A stretch of DNA of 11,136 bases from Methanobacteriota archaeon (GTDB taxonomy: Archaea > Halobacteriota > Bog-38 > Methanoflorentales > Methanoflorentaceae): contig PMYA01000053.1 in assembly GCA_003170935.1 (NCBI GenBank), forward strand, positions 1-11,136, read 5' to 3'. The notes below the pieces were generated by a model. That model was not told the origin of the DNA and ran no database searches. It saw only the letters and a program-made list of their open reading frames with translations. This document shows, in pieces, positions 6,324-11,136 of this stretch. The translations under genes and the position numbers were made by a program. How positions within the stretch are numbered: the stretch's first letter is position 1; every line of letters begins with the position of its first letter.

Positions 6324-6569
6324 ATGCGAAATTAGGAATAGCAAAAAAAGACATCGACAGAAGGTATTCATGAAATCAAAAAAATAGCTGGGCAGGTCTC
6401 TAAGTCCGCAGAAGTTATTCACGAACTTCCTCCTGGGTTTGTTCTTACGACTCCCAATCCTTCACATGTTTATTCTTTTCAGGATTTAGAAACGAAGATT
6501 GTTAAAGATCTGCATCTCAATCAATTGGCAGTGGCTTGGATTGCTGCACGAGCGAAGGCGAAACAATGA
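6324..6569 (+). pseudogene. Unassigned small frame with two early in-frame UAG codons
   Basis: A strong Shine-Dalgarno element (AGGGAGG, 6308-6314) precedes ATG 6324 by 9 nt, but codons 4 and 6 are both TAG. After them the frame stays open for 75 codons to TGA 6567-6569. It encodes a protein-like sequence with GIHEIKKIAGQVSKSAEVIH, HELPPGFVLTTPNPSHVY and LNQLAVAWIAARAKAKQ. I do not recognise it. An A7 run lies at 6343-6349. A second protein-like stretch (SVFREDFTYAKLGIAKKDID) runs into the same point in another frame from about 6290. The simplest reading is a gene broken by nonsense and frameshift changes. Readthrough or pyrrolysine decoding of UAG is a remote alternative, with nothing in the window to support it. 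Confidence 0.4.
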
Positions 6570-6816
6570 AGCAGCTCACGAAGAGGCTCGGCGTGTTAAG
6601 AAAAACGTGGATGCTCAATCAGACGAGTGGAAACATGTTCAACGAGCGTGCATGACCGAGGTGCAGTATCGACGCTACGATATCGTTTCTTGAAAGTATT
6701 TGACCCCACGACAGTAATTGTGCGTTGGCATTCCGAACTACTCCGGTACAAAAAACCCGCTGCTAAAAGACATGCCTGCTGATGAGGTTGAACAAACGCT
6801 GTCTGCGGCGCTTTGA
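6570..6816 (+). pseudogene. Degenerate coding remnants, unassigned
   Basis: One frame carries protein-like pieces broken by stops. A charged helical stretch (NEAAHEEARRVKKN, SDEWKHVQRA, YRRYDIVS) ends at TGA 6691-6693. A second piece lies between TAA 6715-6717 and TGA 6814-6816 (LCVGIPNYSGTKNPLLKD, then MPADEVEQTLSAAL). The second piece is followed in the same frame by the broken start of the methyltransferase and may be part of that gene or of its neighbour. No intact gene is visible here, and the former functions are not recognisable. Confidence 0.35.
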
Positions 6817-6819
6817 CAG

Positions 6820-7471
6820 CGAGAAAAGATTATCTCGCCTCCAGCATTTTAGGGCGTTGCTTTAACTGATTGCTTGCAGCTCTGGGCGATCTTCGATTGC
6901 TGCCTCGCAAGCTGTCGGGAAGGACGGCGTAGTTTATGCTTTTGATGTTGATGAAGATTCTATCTCCAGATTAGAAAGAGAGATTGCCGATATGAAGCTG
7001 GTTAACATTGAGGCATCTGTTGTAGACATCACAAAGAAGCTTCCTCTAGCGGATGAAAGCATAAGGTTGGCTTTCATGTCCAATGTGCTGCACAGACTGG
7101 TTGCCAACAACGGGACGGATAGCACTCTTAAGGAGATTGCCAGAGTAGCTACATACAATGGAAGGCTGGCTGTTGTAGAATTCAAGAAACAAGAGTCGCC
7201 ACATGGTCCGCCTTTTTCAATAAGGCTCAGTCCTGAGGATGTGGAAGCTTTAGCCAGCAGGTATAGCTTCTCGCGTGAGAGCGTCCAGGAAGTAGGATCA
7301 TACCATTATATCATTATTCTCAGGAAAACGTTAATCTTTCACCAATCACAGGCCTTTCATCAGATTGCGCCGATGAAACGTGCGGGCGAACAGCACAAAG
7401 ACAACGCTAAAGCAGATAAGGGCGGCCCAGTCGAACAGGAGCGGGATCGCAGCGCTGTTTCATACCCTTAG
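6820..7471 (+). pseudogene. Class I SAM-dependent methyltransferase, broken N-terminus
   Basis: The frame open from 6866 to 7471 encodes most of a UbiE-like class I methyltransferase. It has the end of motif I (SSGRSSIAAS), the acidic loop AFDVDED, LPLADESIRLAFMSNVLHRL, the NGRLAVVEFKKQESPHGPP segment, and a final SYHYIIILRK strand where relatives end. The N-terminal portion lies in another frame at 6820-6873 (REKIISPPAF, a TAG at 6850-6852, then GVALTDC). The gene therefore carries both a nonsense codon and a frameshift inside the cofactor-binding motif. An internal ATG at 6992 could start a 159-residue product, but it would lack the SAM-binding motif. Beyond about 7330 the frame runs on antisense through the ABC transporter remnant, so its last 40-odd residues are not part of the family. 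The original substrate is unknown. Confidence 0.72.
7346..7453 (-). pseudogene. C-terminal fragment of an ABC-2-type permease
   Basis: On the minus strand, the frame beginning at 7453 and ending with TGA at 7348-7346 reads 35 residues. A hydrophobic helix (IPLLFDWAALICFSVVFVLF) is followed by a basic tail (ARTFHRRNLMKGL). This is the typical last membrane segment and tail of ABC-2 permeases that partner DrrA-like ATPases. It lies directly after the ATPase fragment in a different frame, with the rest of the permease missing. The identity as a permease end is inferred from composition and position; no full homologue can be aligned here. Confidence 0.55.
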
Positions 7472-7892
7472 AAAACCCCTCGACGCGATCGTTTTTTCTG
7501 TCAGCGAGTTCAAACTGCTCCAAGAGCTGATCTGCTCGTTCTTCGACCGCCTTCCGACGCATTCCGTAAAAACGTCCGGCCATCACGACATTCTGCTTAG
7601 CCGTCAAATCGGTGTATACGTTGCTCATCTCGGGGATGATGCCCATTTGCATCTTTGCTCCGATCGGGTCTTTTTGTACGTCAATCCCGCCGATGGAGAT
7701 GTGCCCGGCATCTGGCGTGAGTAGGCCCGTGAGCATTCTGATGGTCGTCGTCTTTCCTGCACCGTTTGGCCCGAGAAACCCGAACAGTTCACCTTCTGGA
7801 ACACTGAAAGAGATATCTTCTACAGCAGTGATAGCGCCGAATCGCTTTGTTAATCCGTTAACTGCTATAACTTCGTCACGTTCTCTTTCCAT
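7407..7892 (-). pseudogene. ABC exporter ATP-binding subunit, truncated by deletion
   Basis: The reading frame encodes the first half of a DrrA/CcmA-type ABC ATPase of the multidrug/ABC-2 export class. Counting from ATG 7892, it has Walker A GPNGAGKTT at about 41-49, the Q-loop region GIIPEMSNVYTDLTA near 84-98, and the start of the signature region, GFSKGMKQR at 139-147. It then changes to 14 unrelated residues and stops. Walker B, the D-loop and the H-loop are absent, so it cannot be an active ATPase. The junction lies at about 7451-7454, where the remnant of the permease begins in another frame. A TTG at 7922 in the same frame would add ten residues. The gene follows copA on the same strand after 69 nt and may have been co-transcribed with it. 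Confidence 0.82.
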
Positions 7893-7961
7893 CTCGCTCA
7901 CTAAGTTCAGTGTGTTCAACAAGTCGCGATGAGTCTATGTGAATCGTGCGGCTGCATCATT

Positions 7962-10388
7962 TCACCGCGCCACTGGACGACCGGGCCGCACTTTATACCC
8001 CCGCAATCGCAAAGAGTTGGAAACAACTGAGACGGAGCTGAACGCCATTGCAGCTGCAGCGAATTCGGGCCGAAGAAACCCTAGCGCTGCAATGGGGATC
8101 CCTACCGAGTTGTAGACGAGGGCCCATCCGAAGTTTTGCCGAATCGTGCGCATCGTCTTTTTTGAGAGTTGAATGCTGGCAACGACGTCCTCAAGATCAG
8201 CCTTTATGAGCGTAATGTCTGAGGCTTCGATTGCGATATCCGTGCCAGTTCCCATACTAATGCCAATATCTGCCTCGGCTAATGCCGCCGCGTCATTGAT
8301 GCCATCCCCCACCATTGCTACCTTGTGACCCCCCTTCCTGAGTGAAGCTATTTCTGCTACTTTGCCTGCAGGAAGAACCTCGTACCGCACAGTGCCGATT
8401 CCAATCCGCTTTGCTACGGCAAGGGCCGCCGTCTGATTGTCTCCAGTGAGCATTGCCGTTTCAATTCCCATATTCTGCAATTCAGCGACGACTCCTGGGG
8501 CCTCCTCTCGTACTGTATCAGCAAGTGCGATGCCGCCTTCCAATGTGTTGTCAACCGCGAGCAGCATGACCGTCTTCCCTTCGGCCTCAAGTTCCCGAAT
8601 TGTCGGTTCGAGGGTAACGTCCACCCCGTGGGCACTCATGAGCATTCGGTTGCCAAGAAGCACCTGCGTGCCGTCCACTGAGGCGATAACCCCTTCACCC
8701 ATAACTGCCTTAAACTCCCGTGGCTCCGTCGTCTCGATGTGCTGATCTCGGGCGCGTTGGATCACGGCCTGCGCGAGGGGGTGTTCAGACCCCCGTTCCG
8801 CGCTTGCGGCAAGGCGGAGGATATCTGTCTCAGTGAGAGGCACGTCGTGGGCCTTGCTGCTAACGACATCAGTGACGACGAGCTCCGCCTTCGTAAGCGT
8901 TCCTGTCTTGTCAAACACAATAGTGTCGATGTGCTCAGCGCTCTCGAGGTACTCACCGCCCTTGATGAGAATGCCGTTCTCGGCACCCAGCCCTGTGCCA
9001 ACCATCACCGCGGTGGGCGTTGCGAGGCCCAGTGCACACGGACAGGCAATCACGAGCACGGAAACCGTGCGCAAAAGGGCGAGGTTGAACGGAATTCCGA
9101 CGAAAGTCGCCGCTGCGAGGGTGAGAAGCGCCGCAGCCACCACGCCCGGAACGAAATAGTTTGAGGCCCTGTCTGCAAATCGCTGAATGGGCGCTTTAGA
9201 CGTTTGGGCCATCTCGACGAGGTGGACAATCTGCGCGAGCGCCGTTCCCGTTCCGACTTTTGTCGCACGCACCTTTAGGAGCCCTTCGCGGTTGATCGTG
9301 GCCCCGATCACCTCATCTCCGGGCTGCTTATCAGCCGGGACAGGTTCTCCGGTCAACATGGACTCGTCAATCGCAGCGTGCCCCTCGATAATGACTCCGT
9401 CAACGGGTATTTTCTCGCCCGGGCGCACAATGACAACGTCACCGATTTGGACATCATCTGCGGGTATGCGCGCCTCTACTCCATCCTTAATCACGTTGGC
9501 AAATTCTGCCTTGAGATGCAGCAGCGTACGTATGGCTTCGGATGTCCCGCCCTTGGCGCGCGCCTCAAGGTAGCGGCCGAGCAGAACGAATGCAAAGATG
9601 AAGACTGATGTATCATAGTAGGTGTCGCCGGGGATGATGAACGTTGCCGCCACGCTGTACGCGAAGGCCGCTAGCGTCCCCATGGAGATAAGGACGTCCA
9701 TGTTCGCCCCCTTATGCGCAATGGAGATAACTGCCCGCCGGTAGAAGCCGTAGCCGATAATGACCATAACCGGGGTGGTGACAGCAAACTGGAACACGGG
9801 ATCCATGAAGAAGGCTGGAATGACAGGGACGTAAGGCGCGAGCATTCCGAGCAGAAGGGAAATTCCGAAGATAACGGTGAAGATGAACTGATTGCGATAC
9901 TGTGTTATCTCACGTCCTCGAAACACCCCCTCCCGGTCGACCAGTTCAGCCTCTGCTCCGAAGGGCGGAACTTCTATAACATCATATCCCGTGCTCCGGA
10001 TCGTCTGAACAATCTTTTCCAAGGTCGCGACGGACGGATCATAATCAATGACTGCTTGGGCAGTCACGGGGTTGATACTCTCATCGATCACACCGGGGAC
10101 TTCTTTAAGAACGTTTTCGATGGTGGTAATGCAAGCAACACAGACAATGCCCGCGATTTCAAGCTCCACTCGTTCAATGTCGACGTCATACCCCACATCT
10201 CGTATCGCCTGCACGAGCTGTTTCGGGGCTGTCCGCTTCGGATCATACGTCACCGTTGCGTTTCCCAAAGCAAAGTTGACGTTCGCACTCGTGACGCCCT
10301 CTTGGTCCGAGAGTTGCTTCTCAATGGTAAGCGCGCACATCGTGCAGGTCATGCCGAGTACTTTGAAAGTGATGGTAGTTTCAGCCAT
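7962..10388 (-). CDS. copA: Copper(I)-translocating P-type ATPase
   Basis: This is an 808-residue P1B-1 heavy-metal ATPase of the inner membrane, which exports Cu(I) from the cytoplasm. It has two N-terminal metal-binding domains (residues about 5-70 with C15/C18 in GMTCTMC, and 73-138 with C83/C86 in GIVCVAC). Next come paired helices, the actuator motif TGEP at 346-349, the transmembrane CPC at 449-451, the phosphorylation site DKTGT with D493, SEHP at 534-537, GDGIND at 695-700, and final helices with YN (759-760) and MAFSS (781-785). The CPC, YN and MxxSS set is the Cu(I) signature. Length is normal and no residue is missing. The ATG at 10388 has an AAGGA site about 8 nt upstream. The gene runs divergently from a TauE-like fragment and a YHS protein, a common copper-response setting. 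Confidence 0.97.
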   Translation of the reverse strand: MAETTITFKVLGMTCTMCALTIEKQLSDQEGVTSANVNFALGNATVTYDPKRTAPKQLVQAIRDVGYDVDIERVELEIAGIVCVACITTIENVLKEVPGVIDESINPVTAQAVIDYDPSVATLEKIVQTIRSTGYDVIEVPPFGAEAELVDREGVFRGREITQYRNQFIFTVIFGISLLLGMLAPYVPVIPAFFMDPVFQFAVTTPVMVIIGYGFYRRAVISIAHKGANMDVLISMGTLAAFAYSVAATFIIPGDTYYDTSVFIFAFVLLGRYLEARAKGGTSEAIRTLLHLKAEFANVIKDGVEARIPADDVQIGDVVIVRPGEKIPVDGVIIEGHAAIDESMLTGEPVPADKQPGDEVIGATINREGLLKVRATKVGTGTALAQIVHLVEMAQTSKAPIQRFADRASNYFVPGVVAAALLTLAAATFVGIPFNLALLRTVSVLVIACPCALGLATPTAVMVGTGLGAENGILIKGGEYLESAEHIDTIVFDKTGTLTKAELVVTDVVSSKAHDVPLTETDILRLAASAERGSEHPLAQAVIQRARDQHIETTEPREFKAVMGEGVIASVDGTQVLLGNRMLMSAHGVDVTLEPTIRELEAEGKTVMLLAVDNTLEGGIALADTVREEAPGVVAELQNMGIETAMLTGDNQTAALAVAKRIGIGTVRYEVLPAGKVAEIASLRKGGHKVAMVGDGINDAAALAEADIGISMGTGTDIAIEASDITLIKADLEDVVASIQLSKKTMRTIRQNFGWALVYNSVGIPIAALGFLRPEFAAAAMAFSSVSVVSNSLRLRGYKVRPGRPVAR

Positions 10389-10606
10389 AACGTAGATCCT
10401 TTGTTATATGTATTACCCGTCGTGATTTGAATTTGTCGTCAACGCGTTTATTGCCTTATCGCGTTTTTAACTCAGAAAACGTTCAATGCAGAATGTGGGG
10501 CTTGCCGCGTTCCTTCATCCTGAGACCATATATATGCATCATTCTCAATCTACAAGTTACGTAAATTTTCTGATGGTTTGATGGCGGCAGTCCGCCTTGT
10601 TAATAA
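10389..10606. promoter_or_regulatory. copA: Divergent control region between copA and the TauE-like fragment
   Basis: No gene is visible here. On the copA strand, a CATATAAC element lies about 20 nt before the start codon, and an AAGGA ribosome site follows. Further upstream, CGCGTTT occurs twice in direct orientation (10443-10449 and 10460-10466, starts 17 bp apart), a possible regulator site. CATATATATG at 10527-10536 is a perfect 10-bp palindrome that could serve as a TATA element for either strand. GGCGG and CCGCC (10583-10587 and 10592-10596) form a short hairpin with a 4-nt loop. Roles are inferred from position. Confidence 0.4.
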
Positions 10607-10657
10607 GTAAGCGATAAGCAGAGAGACCGCAAACACAAGAACATTCTTGTCCCAGCG

Positions 10658-10906
10658 TTGATGCTTCTTGTCGGATTTATCCAGCAGCAAGCACAAGGCA
10701 CGACGATGATTTTTCTTACAGCACCGTCTGGGTTACTCGCTGCAATAACGTATTTCCAAAGTGGCTACGCGGATTTGAAGATTGCGGCGATTCTTGGCAT
10801 TAGATTCTTTTTCGGAGCTTTTTTGTCGAAAGTCGCGACAAAAGTGCCCAATACCGTCTTGAAGAAGGTTTTTGGTCTAGCGCGGTTGCTTGTCGCGGCA
10901 TACTAG
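10658..10906 (+). pseudogene. TauE/SafE-type (TSUP) permease fragment, N-terminus missing
   Basis: The frame, open from 10607, encodes a piece of a TSUP-family permease, used for sulfite, organosulfonate or other anion export. It shows VPALMLLVGFIQQQAQGTT, PSGLLAAITYFQSGYADL, and a GAFLSKVATKVP segment, which correspond to helices 2-4 of the N-terminal half repeat. The first helix and its glycine-rich motif, which normally precede VPAL, are replaced by a hydrophilic stretch (SDKQRDRKHK). No good start or ribosome site is present (TTG 10658 or ATG 10661 are the first options). At about 83 residues it is shorter than the four-helix half-size members (about 120) and far below full length (about 250). 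It ends cleanly at TAG 10904. It is most likely a truncated gene next to copA and a YHS gene. Confidence 0.62.
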
Positions 10907-10949
10907 CTGCTAAGGAAATAAGCCAAACCGTTTTTCGCTCTCCTATTTT

Positions 10950-10995
10950 CGGACAGCGACCGCAGCGGGACAATCGCCTGCGACCGATATGTCCG
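10950..10995 (+). other. Nested inverted repeat in the gap before the YHS gene
   Basis: CGGACA (10950-10955) pairs with TGTCCG (10990-10995), and inside it CGCAG (10961-10965) pairs with CTGCG (10978-10982). An uneven internal loop and a 12-nt apical loop result. There is no T-run, so it is not a typical terminator. It could be an RNA structure or a protein site, or chance. Confidence 0.25.
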
Positions 10996-11000
10996 CTGAG

Positions 11001-11019
11001 TTAGTGTATTAAACACTAA
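11001..11019 (+). promoter_or_regulatory. Palindromic operator candidate before the YHS gene
   Basis: TTAGTGT and ACACTAA form a perfect 7-bp inverted repeat around ATTAA. Its AT-rich centre (GTATTAAAC) lies about 32-40 nt before the ATG at 11045, where an archaeal TATA box would be. A repressor bound here would block promoter access. The regulator is not in the window. Confidence 0.5.
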
Positions 11020-11044
11020 GAATACATGGTACCGCGAGGTAAAA

Positions 11045-11136
11045 ATGCCAAAAGATCCCGTTTGCAATATGGACGTCGATGAAAAGACAGCAAAGTACGT
11101 TAGCGAATACAAGGGCAAAAAGTACTTTTTTTGCGC
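11045..11136 (+). CDS. YHS-domain protein, cut by window end
   Basis: The first 30 codons are visible, beginning MPKDPVCNMDVD and ending KGKKYFFC. This is the start of a YHS domain, with the DPVCNM motif (C7) and the second conserved Cys (C30) after a KYFFC strand. These small domains bind metal, often copper, and occur as separate proteins beside CopA or fused to it. GAGGT at 11036-11040 is a ribosome binding site about 4 nt before the ATG. The C-terminal part lies outside the window, so total length and any further domain are unknown. The neighbouring copA suggests copper handling. Confidence 0.85.
   Translation, partial: MPKDPVCNMDVDEKTAKYVSEYKGKKYFFC

Noticed and set aside
5099..6728. 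Shared 12-mer ATTGTGCGTTGG at 5099-5110 and 6717-6728 as a possible repeat or attachment site
   Set aside because: There is no similarity beyond the 12 bases, and a few exact 12-mers are expected by chance in 11 kb.
6208..7922. Insertion sequence or transposon causing the degenerate zone
   Set aside because: I found no transposase-like motifs, no terminal inverted repeats and no target duplications; simple deletions, stops and frameshifts explain what is seen.
9714..10430. Long open plus-strand frame (238 codons) opposite the copA N-terminus
   Set aside because: The composition is rich in Asp, Asn, Gly, His and Arg, with no domain. The opposite strand carries the complete CopA metal-binding domains, so this frame is a shadow.
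1..11136. CRISPR array, tRNA or rRNA genes
   Set aside because: No regularly spaced repeats and no tRNA-like cloverleaf or conserved rRNA segments were noticed on reading either strand.

Overview
The window looks like a metal-homeostasis and metal-cofactor region of an anaerobic prokaryote, more likely an archaeon than a bacterium. Three observations favour an archaeon. AT-rich TATA-type elements sit about 30-40 nt before several starts. The cation transporter gene has no Shine-Dalgarno sequence and a TATA-like element at leaderless distance. The ABC ATPase and the cobalt transporter resemble methanogen-type proteins. This placement is an inference from style and gene content; the window holds no rRNA or other phylogenetic marker.

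Region 1 (about 1-5094, + strand, relatively AT-rich) is one compact operon. In order it encodes an Mrp/NBP35-type ATPase, a small Gly/Arg-rich DUF5320-type protein, two single-domain NifX/NafY-like proteins (dinitrogenase Fe-Mo cofactor family), two MinD-type ATPases each with an inserted 2[4Fe-4S] ferredoxin domain, and a cation diffusion facilitator (CDF) transporter whose C-terminus carries a third NifX-like domain. The genes overlap or lie within 45 nt of each other. The set reads as a module that handles Fe-S or other metal clusters, coupled to metal efflux. The operon's exact substrate is unknown.

Region 2 (5097-6207) starts with a short frame broken by two stops. A clearly GC-richer pair follows: a CbiM-type substrate-binding membrane protein and a two-helix CbiN-like partner. 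The energising subunits CbiQ and CbiO are not visible.

Region 3 (6208-7922) is decaying DNA. It holds a possible structured RNA, a small open frame with two early UAG codons, unassigned coding remnants, a class I SAM methyltransferase with a broken N-terminus, and (on the minus strand) an ABC exporter locus in which one deletion joined the first half of the ATPase to the last 35 codons of the permease.

Region 4 (7962-11136) holds an intact copper(I) P-type ATPase gene (copA, minus strand). Diverging from it on the plus strand are a truncated TauE/SafE-type permease and the start of a YHS-domain protein, which is cut by the window end and preceded by a 7-bp-arm palindrome. CopA with YHS proteins is a familiar copper-response context. 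Together with the CDF and CbiMN transporters, it makes the window a mosaic of metal-handling genes of different base composition.
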